Positions 33,886 through 43,868 of a stretch of DNA of 64,000 nucleotides are shown here, piece after piece. How positions within the stretch are numbered: the first letter of the stretch is position 1; every line of letters begins with the position of its first letter. The DNA is taken from positions 322,365,294 to 322,429,293 of the forward strand of contig NC_053037.3 of the NCBI RefSeq assembly GCF_002575655.3, written 5' to 3'. Both the position numbers and the translations under genes were made by a program. The notes under the pieces were generated by a model that saw only the letters and a program-made list of their open reading frames with translations, ran no database searches and was not told the DNA's origin. The stretch comes from Aegilops tauschii subsp. strangulata (Eukaryota > Streptophyta > Magnoliopsida > Poales > Poaceae).

Positions 33886-36800
33886 ATGGAAAGTAATCCT
33901 CTGAGGGGCTTGTTCGGGGTATCTTCACCCCGACCAGTAGAGCAAAGATTTGCTCCTCAACCTACTCAACCTACTGAAAATGAAAATGAAAATGAAAATG
34001 TCCACTTTGAGATTCCTTCGGGTATGTTAGAAAAACTGCTAGCTAATCCTTTTGTAGGAGATGGAACAAAGCATCCTGATGAGCACCTAATATATGTGGA
34101 TGAAGTTTGTGGATTATTTAAGCTTGCAGGTATACCCGGTGATGTTGTTAAGAGGAAGGTCTTCCCTTTATCTTTGAAGGTAGATGCATCGACATGGTAT
34201 AGGCTATGTGATGATACGGGGTCATGGAACTATAAACGATTGAAATTGGAATTTCATCAGAAATTTTATCCTATGCATCTTGTTCATCTTGATCGCAATT
34301 ATATATATAATTTTTGGCCTCGCGAAGGAGAAAGAATCGCTCAAGCTTGGGGGATGCTTAAATCAATGTTATATTCATGCCCCAATCATGAGCTCTCAAG
34401 AGAAATAATTATTCAAAGTTTTTATGCTCGCCTTTCTGATAACAATCGCACCATGCTCGATACTTCTTGTGCTGGCTCTTTTATGATGAAGACTATTGAA
34501 TTCAAATGGAATTTATTGGATAGAATTAAACGCAACTCTGAAGATTGGGATCTCGACGAAGGTAAGGAGTCAGGTAGGACACCTAAGTTTGATTGTGTTA
34601 AATCTTTTATGGATACCGATGTTTTCCGTAAATTTAGCACTAAATATGGACTTGACTCTGAGATAGTAGCTTCATTCTGTGAATCTTTTGCTACTTATGT
34701 TGATCTCCCCAAGGAGAAGTGGTTTAAATATCATCCTCCCATAGAAGTAAAAGTAGCTGCACCTATTAAAGTTGAAGAAAAGACTATCACTTATAATGAT
34801 CTTGTTGTTCCTACTTCTTATGTTGAGAAACCACCTTTCCCTGTTAGGATAAAGGATCATGCTAAAGCTTCAACTGTGGTTCGTAAAAGCAATATTAGAA
34901 CTTATACACCTCCTGAGCAAATTAAAGTTGAACCTAATATTGCTATTGTTAAAGATCTCTTGTCTGATAATATTGATGGGCGTGTTATTCATTTCCGTGA
35001 TGAAACTGCTAGAATTGCCAAACCTTGTGCTAAAGATAAACATAGGCCTGTGGTAGGCATGCCTGTTATTTCTGTTAAAATAGGAGATCATTGTTATCAT
35101 GGCTTATGTGATATGGGTGCTAGTGCTAGTGCCATACCTATTAACTTATACAAAGAAATTAAGCATGATATTGCACCTGCTGAGTTAGAAGATATTGATG
35201 TTACAATTAAACTTGCCAATAGAGATACTATTTCACCAATGGGAATTGTTAGAGATGTTGAAGTCTTGTGCGGGAAAACTAAATATCCTGCTGATTTTCC
35301 TGTTCTTGGTTCCCCACAAGATAGCTTTTGTCCCATTATATTTGGTAGACCCTTCTTGAACACCGTTAATGCTAAGATAGACTGCGAAAAGGATGTTGTT
35401 ACTATTGGTTTGGGTGATATGTCTCATGAGTTTAATTTCTCTAAATTTCGTAGACAACACCGTGAAGAAGAATTACCTAGTAAGGATGAAATTATTGGTC
35501 TTGCTTCTATTGCCGTACCTCCTAGTGATCCTTTAGAACAATATTTGCTAGACCATGAAAATGATATGTTTATGAATGAAAGGAGGGAAATAGATGAAGT
35601 GTTCTTTAAACAGGAACCTATCCTGAAATACAATTTGCCTGTTGAAATCCTAGGGGATCCTCCTCCACCCAAGGGTGATCCCGTGTTTGAGCTTAAACCG
35701 TTGCCTGATACTCTTAAATATGCTTATCTCGATGAGAAAAAGATATATCCTGTTATTATTAGTGCTAACCTTTCAGAGCATGAAGAAGAGAGACTATTGA
35801 AAACTCTGAAGAAGCACCGTGCTGCTATTGGATATACTCTTGATGATCTTAAGGGCATTAGTCCCACTCTATGTCAACATAAAATAAATTTGGAAGAAGA
35901 TGCCAAACCAGTTCATGATCATCAACGAAGGCTGAATCCTAAGATGAAAGAAGTGGTAAGAAAAGAAATACTAAAGCTCCTTGAGGCAGGTATAATTTAT
36001 CTCATTGCTGATAGTCAGTGGGTAAGTCCTGTCCATTGTGTCCCTAAGAAGGGAGGCATTACCGTCGTTCCTAATGATAAAGATGAATTGATTCCGCAAA
36101 GAATTATTACAGGTTATAGGATGGTAATTGATTTCCGCAAATTAAATAAAGCTACTAAGAAAGATCATTACCCCTTACCTTTTATCGATCAAATGCTAGA
36201 AATATTATCCAAACATACACATTTTTGCTTTCTAGATGGTTATTCTGGTTTCTCTCAAATACCTGTGTCAGCCAACGATCAATCTAAAACTACTTTTACT
36301 TGCCCTTTTGGTACTTTTTCTTATAGACATATGCCTTTTGGTTTATGTAATGCACCTGCTACCTTTCAAAGATGCATGATGGCTATATTATCTGACTTCT
36401 GTGAAAAGATTTGTGAGGTTTTCATGGACGACTTCTCCGTCTATGGATCCTCTTTTGATGATTGCTTGAGCAACCTTGATCGAGTTTTGCAGAGATGTGA
36501 AGAAACTAATCTTGTCTTGAATTGGGAAAAGTGCCACTTTATGGTTAATGAAGGTATTGTCTTGGGGCATAAAGTTTCTGAAAGAGGTATTGAGGTTGAT
36601 AAAGCCAAGGTTGATGCTATTGAAAAGATGCCATGTCCCAAGGACATCAAAGGTATAAGAAGTTTCCTTGGTCACGCTGGTTTTTATAGGAGGTTCATTA
36701 AGGACTTCTCAAAAATTTCTCGGCCTCTGACTAATTTATTACAAAAAGATATACCATTTGTCTTTGATGATGATTGTGTAGAAGCATTTGAAATACATAA

Positions 36801-37212
36801 GAAAGCATTGATCTCTGCACCTATTGTTCAGCCACCTGATTGGAATTTACCCTTTGAAATTATGTGTGATGCTAGTGATTATGCTGTAGGTGCTGTTCTA
36901 GGGCAAAGAGTTGATAAGAAATTAAATGTTATTCAATATGCTAGTAAGACTCTAGACAATGCTCAAAGAAATTATGCTACTACTGAAAAAGAATTCTTAG
37001 CAGTTGTATTTGCTTGTGATAAGTTCAGACCTTATATTGTTGATTCTAAAGTAACTATTCACACGGATCATGCTGCTATTAAATATCTTATGGAAAAGAA
37101 AGATGCTAAACCTAGACTTATTAGATGGGTTCCCCTGCTACAAAATTTGATTTGCATATTGTTGATAGAAAGGGAGCTGAGAACCCCGTTGCAGACAACT
37201 TGTCTAGGTTAG
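33886..37212 (+). CDS. Gag-protease-RT-RNase H polyprotein (first frame)
   Basis: 1108 codons from ATG 33886. The gag-like capsid region spans residues ~45-230 (a TWYRLCDDTGSWNYKRLKLEF-like segment, FYARLSDNNRTMLD); no CCHC zinc knuckle is seen. The retropepsin active site is DMGAS at residues ~409-413, in the Athila style. RT has FRKLNKATKKDHYPLPF, the FLDGYSGF loop and catalytic FMDDF at ~846-850. RNase H follows (MCDASDYAVGAVL, then HTDHAA). Near 37143 one base is missing relative to the expected frame and the reading switches to the frame starting at 37125, so the integrase is not fused. These proteins would act in cytoplasmic particles, making cDNA from element RNA. Confidence 0.9.
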   Translation: MESNPLRGLFGVSSPRPVEQRFAPQPTQPTENENENENVHFEIPSGMLEKLLANPFVGDGTKHPDEHLIYVDEVCGLFKLAGIPGDVVKRKVFPLSLKVDASTWYRLCDDTGSWNYKRLKLEFHQKFYPMHLVHLDRNYIYNFWPREGERIAQAWGMLKSMLYSCPNHELSREIIIQSFYARLSDNNRTMLDTSCAGSFMMKTIEFKWNLLDRIKRNSEDWDLDEGKESGRTPKFDCVKSFMDTDVFRKFSTKYGLDSEIVASFCESFATYVDLPKEKWFKYHPPIEVKVAAPIKVEEKTITYNDLVVPTSYVEKPPFPVRIKDHAKASTVVRKSNIRTYTPPEQIKVEPNIAIVKDLLSDNIDGRVIHFRDETARIAKPCAKDKHRPVVGMPVISVKIGDHCYHGLCDMGASASAIPINLYKEIKHDIAPAELEDIDVTIKLANRDTISPMGIVRDVEVLCGKTKYPADFPVLGSPQDSFCPIIFGRPFLNTVNAKIDCEKDVVTIGLGDMSHEFNFSKFRRQHREEELPSKDEIIGLASIAVPPSDPLEQYLLDHENDMFMNERREIDEVFFKQEPILKYNLPVEILGDPPPPKGDPVFELKPLPDTLKYAYLDEKKIYPVIISANLSEHEEERLLKTLKKHRAAIGYTLDDLKGISPTLCQHKINLEEDAKPVHDHQRRLNPKMKEVVRKEILKLLEAGIIYLIADSQWVSPVHCVPKKGGITVVPNDKDELIPQRIITGYRMVIDFRKLNKATKKDHYPLPFIDQMLEILSKHTHFCFLDGYSGFSQIPVSANDQSKTTFTCPFGTFSYRHMPFGLCNAPATFQRCMMAILSDFCEKICEVFMDDFSVYGSSFDDCLSNLDRVLQRCEETNLVLNWEKCHFMVNEGIVLGHKVSERGIEVDKAKVDAIEKMPCPKDIKGIRSFLGHAGFYRRFIKDFSKISRPLTNLLQKDIPFVFDDDCVEAFEIHKKALISAPIVQPPDWNLPFEIMCDASDYAVGAVLGQRVDKKLNVIQYASKTLDNAQRNYATTEKEFLAVVFACDKFRPYIVDSKVTIHTDHAAIKYLMEKKDAKPRLIRWVPLLQNLICILLIERELRTPLQTTCLG

Positions 37213-38303
37213 AAAATGTTCTTGATGACCCACTACCTATTGATGATAGCTTTCCTGATGAGCAATTAAATGTTATAAATGCCTCTCGTAGTACTCCGTG
37301 GTATGCTGATTATGCTAATTATATCGTGGCTAAATTTATACCACCTAGTTTCACATACCAGCAAAAGAAAAAGTTTTTCTATGATTTGAGACATTACTTT
37401 TGGGATGACCCACATCTTTATAAAGAAGGAGTAGATGGTGTTATTAGATGTTGTGTACCTGAGCATGAACAGGAACAGATCCTACACAAGTGTCACTCCG
37501 AGGCTTATGGAGGACACCACGCTGGAGATAGAACTGCACATAAGGTATTGCAATCTGGTTTTTATTGGCCTACTCTCTTCAAGGATGCTCGTAAGTTTGT
37601 CTTATCTTGTGATGAATGCCAAAGAATTGGTAACATTAGTAGACGTCAAGAAATGCCTATGAATTATTCACTTGTTATTGAACCATTTGATGTTTGGGTC
37701 TTTGATTATATGGGACCTTTTCCTGCCTCTAATGGTTATACACATATTTTAGTTGCTGTTGATTACATTACTAAGTGGGTAGAAGCTATTCCAACTAGTA
37801 GTGCTGATCATAAACATTCTATTAAAATGCTTAAAGAGGTTATTTTTCCGAGGTTTGGAGTCCCTAGATATTTAATGACTGATGGTGGTTCACATTTTAT
37901 TCATGGTGCTTTTCGTAAAATGCTTGCTAAGTATGATGTTAACCATAGAATTGCATCTCCTTATCACCCGCAGTCTAGTGGTCAAGTAGAATTGAGTAAT
38001 AAAGAGCTCAAATTAATTTTGCAAAAGACTGTTAATAGATCTAGGAAGAATTGGTCCAAGAAACTTGATGATGCATTATGGGCCTACAGAACTGCATATA
38101 AAAATCCTATGGTTATGTCTCTGTATAAAATGGTTTACGGAAAAGCATGTCACTTACCTCTCGAACTAGAACATAAGGCTTATTGGGCTATTAAAGAGAT
38201 CAACTATAATTTCAAACTTGCCGGTGAGAAAAGGTTATTTGACATTAGCTCACTTGATGAATGGAGAACCCAAGCTGATGAAAATGCCAAATTGTTTAAA
38301 TAA
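37125..38303 (+). CDS. End of RNase H linker plus integrase (second frame)
   Basis: The frame resumes at FDLHIVDRKGAENPVADNLS and continues through the integrase. The zinc-binding HHCC domain is HKCHSEAYGGHHAGD...CDECQRIG. The catalytic core has Asp in VFDYMG, Asp in LMTDGGSHF and Glu in GQVELSNKE, all present. It ends in TAA at 38301-38303, in the middle of the usual C-terminal part. Coding similarity (WHDKRIQKREFNVGDYVLL) continues to 38384, where a second TAA and a frame shift follow, and a third TAA occurs at 38510-38512. No chromodomain is visible. This is a broken copy of the integrase half of pol. Confidence 0.9.
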   Translation: MGSPATKFDLHIVDRKGAENPVADNLSRLENVLDDPLPIDDSFPDEQLNVINASRSTPWYADYANYIVAKFIPPSFTYQQKKKFFYDLRHYFWDDPHLYKEGVDGVIRCCVPEHEQEQILHKCHSEAYGGHHAGDRTAHKVLQSGFYWPTLFKDARKFVLSCDECQRIGNISRRQEMPMNYSLVIEPFDVWVFDYMGPFPASNGYTHILVAVDYITKWVEAIPTSSADHKHSIKMLKEVIFPRFGVPRYLMTDGGSHFIHGAFRKMLAKYDVNHRIASPYHPQSSGQVELSNKELKLILQKTVNRSRKNWSKKLDDALWAYRTAYKNPMVMSLYKMVYGKACHLPLELEHKAYWAIKEINYNFKLAGEKRLFDISSLDEWRTQADENAKLFK

Positions 38304-38560
38304 AAAGTTAAAAGATGGCATGACAAAAGGATACAAAAGCGTGAGTTTAACGTAGGTGATTATGTATTGCTGTACAACTCTCGTTAAAGTTTTTTGCAGG
38401 AAAACTTCTCTCTAAATGGGAAGGCCCTTACGTTATCGAGGAGGTCTATCATTCCGGTGCCATAAAAATCAACAACTTCGAAGGCACAAATCCGAAGGTG
38501 GTGAACGGTTAAAGAATCAAACATTATATCTCAGGTAATCCCATAAATGTTGAAACCAAT
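38304..38560 (+). pseudogene. Eroded integrase C-terminal tail
   Basis: Residual coding similarity past the first stop, with TAA at 38385-38387, a shift just after, and TAA at 38510-38512 followed by an IKHYISGN-like end. Confidence 0.7.
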
Positions 38561-38752
38561 GTTATTGAAACTGCAACCCCGGAGGAATACATAAGGGACA
38601 CTTTCCGGAACGTTTCAGACTCCGAAAAGGAATACGTGTGTGGTACGGTAAGTAAACCAACTCCAAAACAATTTTTATGGCAATATTTCTCCGTTTTGGA
38701 ATATTTAGAAAAATAGAAAAATTAGAAGCAGTCCGGGAAGGACACGAGGCCT

Positions 38753-38806
38753 CCACGAGGGTGGAGGGCGCGCCCTACCCCCCTGGGCGCGCCCCCTACC
38801 TCGTGG
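38753..38806. promoter_or_regulatory. GC-rich hairpin upstream of the extra ORF, same as in the LTRs
   Basis: An imperfect palindrome, CCACGAGGGTGGAGGGCGCGCC, loop TACCCCCCTGG, then GCGCGCCCCCTACCTCGTGG. The same structure is in LTRs of this window at 4389, 26092, 31704, 32597 and 41226. This is the only copy outside an LTR. Confidence 0.7.
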
Positions 38807-38872
38807 GCACCTCGTGTGCTCTCCGGACTCTGTTTTCTTGCACATTACGTATTTTGGTCGGTAAAAATTCAT

Positions 38873-38880
38873 TATATAAT
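38873..38880 (+). promoter_or_regulatory. TATA-like box before the 3' ORF
   Basis: TATATAAT in ATTCATTATATAATCTCCC, 81 bases before the ATG at 38961 and 66 bases after the hairpin. The hairpin-then-TATA order is that of the LTR promoters. Confidence 0.45.
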
Positions 38881-38960
38881 CTCCCGAAGGTTTTGACCAC
38901 GGTATCACGCAAATATCCTCTTTTTTCGTTTCGAGCTGTCCTGCTGCATATTAGAGCAAC

Positions 38961-39383
38961 ATGTCATCCCAGGATTCTGAAGGAGAAGGCTATGTGGCTG
39001 ATTACCTTGCAAATCCCAAGGTGTATGGAGATGTGGAGCATTGTGGTTGGACTACGGAAGAAGAAGAGGACTATGAGCCCAAGAGAAAGGAGGAGACGAG
39101 CTCAAATGAAGATGAAGTCCCATTACCTCAACCTGGGGACATGCATGTGGAGTTCAAAAAGTCAAGTCTCCCTGATAGAGCAAAGAAATTTAAGATCGAG
39201 TTTATCCCTTTTCGTCTCTTGCAGGAAAACAAGCAGGAATTATGTAAAAAGATATTAAGCCTGGAGCAGGAGATTGATGACTTGAGGGATCAAAATTCTG
39301 TCCTCAAGCGCAAATTAAGGAAGAAGACTATGTCATCAACTAAATCATCACCTCCACCTTCTTCACCAGCAAAGGAGACATAA
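38961..39383 (+). CDS. Uncharacterised 140-codon ORF between pol and the 3' LTR
   Basis: ATG 38961 (MSSQDSEGEGYVADYLANPK) to TAA 39381-39383. The N-terminal half is acidic (TTEEEEDYEPK, SSNEDEVPLPQPGD). Residues ~85-125 form a likely coiled coil (LLQENKQELCKKILSLEQEI, then DDLRDQNSVLKRKLRKK) with Leu at heptad spacing, and the tail is Ser/Pro/Lys-rich. There is no signal peptide or membrane segment, so this is not an envelope-type protein although it occupies the env position of Athila elements. A nuclear or RNA-binding role is a guess from the basic end of the coil. It is open while pol is broken. Confidence 0.6.
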   Translation: MSSQDSEGEGYVADYLANPKVYGDVEHCGWTTEEEEDYEPKRKEETSSNEDEVPLPQPGDMHVEFKKSSLPDRAKKFKIEFIPFRLLQENKQELCKKILSLEQEIDDLRDQNSVLKRKLRKKTMSSTKSSPPPSSPAKET

Positions 39384-40945
39384 TCACATGGGTATGGGCA
39401 CTCCCCTTGGCAACTGCCAAGCTTGGGGGAGGTGCCCCGGTATCGTATCACCATCACACTCCTATCTTTACCGCTTTCTTAGTTCGATCCTATTAGTAGT
39501 ATCTTGATCTAGTAGAATAAAGTTTTGGTATGATCTAGTTTTGAGTTTTGCTTTATGATCTCTCTTTGTAATCGAGTCCGTGAGCTATTTAATAAAGATT
39601 AGTGTTGAGTCAAGGGCTTGATTATCTTGCTATGATCTTGAGTGAATAAAAAAAGAGAGAAATAGAATAAAAAGAAACAAAGAGATCATATTGATCTTAT
39701 TGAGAGTAATGACTTCACATAGAAAGAGTATGATGATTAAAAATTGTTGAGAGTTGACAAGCATAGCTTTGGTCATCGTTGCAATTAATAGGAAGTAATA
39801 AAGAAATAGAGGTTTCACATATAAATATACTATCTTGGACATCTTTTATGATTGGGAGCACTCATTAAAATATGACATGCTAAAGAGTTGATGTTGGACA
39901 AGGAAGACAACGTAATGGGTTATGTTTTCTTATATCTGAGATAAAGTATATTGTCATGGATCATCCAACATGTTGAGCTTGCCTTTCCCCCTCATGCTAG
40001 CCAAATTCTTTGCACCAAGTAGAGATACTACTTGTGTTTCCAAAAACCCTTAAACAAGTTTTGCCATGAGAGTCCACCATACCTACCTATGGATTGAGTA
40101 AGATCCTTCAAGTAAGTTGTCATCGGTGCAAGCAATAAAAATTGCTCTCTAAATATGTATGATTGATTGGTGTGGAGGAAATAAGCTTTATACGATCTTG
40201 TGATGTGGAAGAAATAAAAGCGACAGACTGCATAATAAAGGTTCATATCACAAGTGGCAATATAAAGTGACGTTCTTTCGCATTAAGATTTTGTGCATCC
40301 AACCCTGAAAGCGCATGGCAACCTCTGCTTCCCTCTGTGAAGGGCCTATCTTTTATTATTATCTTCTTCCTTATGCAAGAGTCATGGTTATCTTCACCTT
40401 TCCTTTTTACATTTTATCCTTTGGCAAGCACAGGGTGTTGGAAAGATCTTGATAGATATATCTAATTGGATGTAAGTCAGCATGAGTTATTATTGTTGAC
40501 ATTACCCTTGAGGTAAAAGGTTGGGAGGCGAAACTATAAGCCCCTATCTTTCTCTGTGTCCGATTAAAACTCCGTAACCACAAGTATTGCGTGAGTGTTA
40601 TCAATTATGAAAGACTAAATGATAGTTGAGTATGTGGACTTGCTAGAAAGCTCTGACATAGACTCTTTCTGATGTTATGATAAATTGCAATTGCTTCAAT
40701 GACTGAGATTATAGTTTGTTAGTTCTCAATAAAGTTTCCGATTCATACTTGGCATTGTGAATAGATTATTACTTGAGCATAAGAAATCATATGACAATAT
40801 CCATTTATGTTGCTGTTATGAGAATAATCATGATGCCCTCATGTCTGTATTTTATTTTATCGACACCTCTACCTCTAAACATGTGGACATATTTATCGTT
40901 ATCGGCTTCCGCTTGAGGACAAGCGAGGTCTAAGCTTGGGGGAGT
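39384..40945 (+). other. 3' untranslated internal region and polypurine tract of the WHAM-like element
   Basis: No credible gene. It begins with CCAAGCTTGGGGGAGGTGCCCC (39418), a near copy of the terminal polypurine tract AAGCTTGGGGGAG at 40932-40944 that primes plus-strand synthesis next to the 3' LTR. Confidence 0.75.
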
Positions 40946-42449
40946 TGATACGTCCATTTTGCATCATGCTTTTATATCGATATTTATTGCAATATGGGCT
41001 GTTATTACACGTTATGTCACAATACTTATGCCTATTATCTCTTATTTTACAAGGTTTACATAAGGAGGGAGAATGCCGGCAGCTGGAATTCTGGGCTGGA
41101 AAAGGACCAAATATTAGAGACCTATTCTGCACAACTCCAAAAGTCCTGAAACTCCACGAAAGTCATTTTTGGAAATAATAAAAAATACTGAACGGAAGAA
41201 ATACGTCAGGGGGGCCACCACCTGCCCACGAGGGTGGGGGGCACGCCCCCTGCCTCGTGGGCCCCCTGTTGGCTCTCCGATGGCCATCTTCTGCTATATG
41301 AAGTCTTCCGTCGAGGAAAAAATCATAAGCAACCTTTCGGGACGAGACTCCGCTGCCACGAGGCGGAACCTTGGTGGAACCAATCAAGGGCTCCGGCAGA
41401 GCTGTTCCGCCCGGGACACTTCCCTCCGGGAGGGGGAAATCATCGCCATCATCATCACCAACGCTCCTCTCATCGGGAGAGGGCAATCTCCATCAACATC
41501 TTCACCAGCACCATCTCCTCTCAAAACCCTAGTTCATCTCTTGTATCCAATTTTTGTCTCCAAGTCCGGGATTGGTACTAGTAGGTTGCTAGTAGTGTTG
41601 ATTACTCCTTGTAGTTGATTCTAGTTGGTTTATTTGGTGGAAGATCATATGTTCAGATCCTATATGCATATTAATACCCCTCTGATTATGAACATGAATA
41701 TGCTTTGTGAGTAGTTACGTTTGTTCCTGAGGACATGGGAGAAATCTTGCTATTAGTAGTCATGTGAATTTGGTATTCGTTCGATATTTTGATGAGATGT
41801 ATGTTGCCTATCCTCTAGTGGTGTTATGTGAACGTCGACTACATAACACTTCACCATTATTTGGGCCTAGAGGAAGGCATTGGGAAGTAATAAGTAGATG
41901 ATGGGTTGCTAGAGTGACAGAAGCTTAAACCCTAGTTTATGCGTTGCTTCGTAAGGGGCTGATTTGGATCCATATGTTTCATGCTATGGTTAGGTTTACC
42001 TTAATACTTTTGTTGTAGTTGCGGATGCTTGCAATAGAGGTTAATCATAAGTGGGATGCTTGTTCAAGTAAGAACAGAACCCAGGCACCGGTCCACCCAC
42101 ATATCAAATTATCGAAGTACCGAACCCGAATCATATGAACGTGATGAAAACTAGCTTGACGATAATTCCCATGTGTCCTCGGGAACGTTTTCCTTTATAT
42201 AAGAGTTTGTCCAGGCTTGTCCTTTGCTACAAAAAGGATTGGGCCACCTTGCTGCACTTTATTTACTTTTGTTACTTGTTGCTCGTTACAAATTATCCTA
42301 TCACAAAACTATCTGTTACCACTTATTTCAGTACTTGCTGAGAATACCTTGCTGAAAACCGCTTATCATTTCCTTCTGCTCCTCGTTGGGTTCGACACTC
42401 TTACTTATCGAAAGGACTACGATAGATCCCCTACACTTGTGGGTCATCA
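40946..42449 (+). repeat. 3' LTR of the WHAM-like element
   Basis: 1504 bp. It is collinear with the 5' LTR except for about 50 extra bases at 41940-41990 and a shortened hairpin loop (41226-41260). Confidence 0.95.
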
Positions 42450-42454
42450 GGAAT

Positions 42455-43262
42455 CTATGCATAGACGTTTTCGTCTTGACTCTCCGGTAGAAACTTTGGG
42501 GCACTCATTGAAGTTCTTTGTGTTGGTTGAATAGATGAATCTGAGATTGTGTGATGCATATCGTATAATCATACCCACGGATACTTGAGGTGACATTGGA
42601 GTATCTAGGTGACATTAGGGTTTTGGTTGATTTGTGTCTTAAGGTGTTATTCTAGTACGAACTCTAGGATAGATCAAACGGAAAGAATAGCTTCATGTAA
42701 TTTTAATACGGACTCTTGAATAGATCGACCAGAAAGAATAACTTTGAGGTGGTTTCGTACCCTACCATAATCTCTTTGTTTGTTCTCCGCTATTAGTGAC
42801 TTTGGAGTGACTCTTTGTTGCATGTTGAGGGATAGTTATAGGATCCAATTATGTTATTATTGTTGAGAGAACTTGCACTAGTGAAAGTATGAACCCTAGG
42901 CCTTGTTTCCTAGCTTTGCAATACCGTTTACGCTCACTTGTATCACTTGCCACCTTGCTGTTTTTATATTTTCATATTACAAAAACCTATATCTACCATC
43001 CGTATTGCACTTGTATCACCATCTCTTCGCCGAACTAGTGCACCTATACAATTTACCATTGTATTGGGTGTGTTGGGGACACAAGAGACTCTTTGTTATT
43101 TGGTTGCAGGGTTGTTAGAGAGAGACCATCTTCATCCTATGCCTCCCACGGATTGATAAACCTTAGGTCATCCACTTGAGGGAAATTTGCTACTGTCCTA
43201 CAAACCTCTGCACTTGGAGGCCCAACAACGTCTACAAGAAGAAGGTTGTGTAGTAGACATCA
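42455..43262 (+). repeat. 3' LTR of the Sabrina-like element, right part
   Basis: Continues the outer LTR from CTATGCATAGACG to ..TAGACATCA after the inner element and its TSD copy (42450-42454). It matches 26660-27469 of the 5' LTR. Confidence 0.9.
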
Positions 43263-43267
43263 CCACA

Positions 43268-43868
43268 ACGCATTGAGGTGGACGCATCAGCGTTCCCAAT
43301 CTTGCCAACACGTGCGTCGGAGGACGCGTCGGCTCCCTGCTACGAGGAGAACGACGCGCTGCCCGCCGAGCCCCCCAGCCTTGAGGAGCTTTGGAAAGAA
43401 ATGGATGTCGCCTTGTGGGAGGCTTTGCCTCTGGCAGAGTGCGCCAAAATAGAGGTGGAGAAGAAGGCCGAGGAAGAGAAGCGCGCCGTGGGGCAAGCTG
43501 CCTGGCAGGCGTATGTCGCGTCTGAGAGAGTCAGACAATTGGCTCTTTGGCAGAAGGCTCGTGCGAGGGCCGTGAGGGTGGCGGAGGACGCCCGTGCCAA
43601 AGCCCTGAATGCAGTCGGGCCCAAGCGCCTCATCTACGCTTGGCGGTACGTGGACCGGGTGCATGCTTCCAGCGAGGAGGAGTACCTGTTGGCGCCGGAT
43701 CACCACACCGGTGAGATCGCACTCGCCCGCCGGCAAGCCACCAATCATCATCTCGCGAGTTGGGAGGCTGAGGAAGGGGCGGTGTGTCGGCGCGCTGGGA
43801 AACGGCCGTGCACCAGGGCACTCGTGGCGCGCCGCAAGCGCTCCTGCGAACGTCGTGGCTTTTATTAG
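43268..43868 (+). pseudogene. Uncharacterised gene, 3' part, displaced by a retrotransposon
   Basis: Open frame to TAG at 43866-43868, in frame with 25687-25811 across the insertion. Its product would have an acidic stretch (EENDALPAEPPSLEELWKEM), then a long alanine-, arginine- and glutamate-rich helix (IEVEKKAEEEKRAV, LWQKARARAVRVAEDARAKA), then a Tyr/His-containing segment (KRLIYAWRYVDRVHASSEEE) and a basic C-terminus. It resembles a coiled-coil nuclear or scaffold protein. I cannot name a family. Codon third positions are GC-rich, as in many grass genes and unlike the surrounding AT-rich elements. Confidence 0.6.

Larger units (their letters stand above)
32316..42449 (+). mobile_element. 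Athila-lineage gag-pol LTR retrotransposon (WHAM-like), full length
   Basis: 10.1 kb with both LTRs, TSD GGAAT (32311-32315 and 42450-42454), an exact tRNA-Asp primer site, gag-pol with an RT-RNase H-integrase order (Gypsy superfamily), an extra ORF near the 3' end and a polypurine tract AAGCTTGGGGGAG. It is structurally complete but coding-defective: a 1-base deletion near the end of RNase H and three stops or shifts after the integrase core. Any mobility would need proteins from other copies. Confidence 0.95.
25812..43262 (+). mobile_element. Sabrina-like non-autonomous Athila-type retrotransposon, interrupted in its 3' LTR
   Basis: The 5' LTR is at 25812-27469, the internal domain at 27470-31423, and the 3' LTR at 31424-32315 plus 42455-43262. 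TSD is CCGCA (25807-25811) and CCACA (43263-43267), with one G-to-A change. A primer site with three transitions is at 27479-27496 and the polypurine tract AAGCTTGGGGATGCT abuts the 3' LTR. The only sizeable ORF is at 27715-28563 and no gag-pol is present. The element at 32316-42449 lies inside its 3' LTR. Confidence 0.9.

Noticed and set aside
43287..43751. 154-codon frame on the minus strand inside the split gene
   Set aside because: Antisense shadow of the GC-rich plus-strand frame. It ends near the retrotransposon boundary and has no recognised domain.
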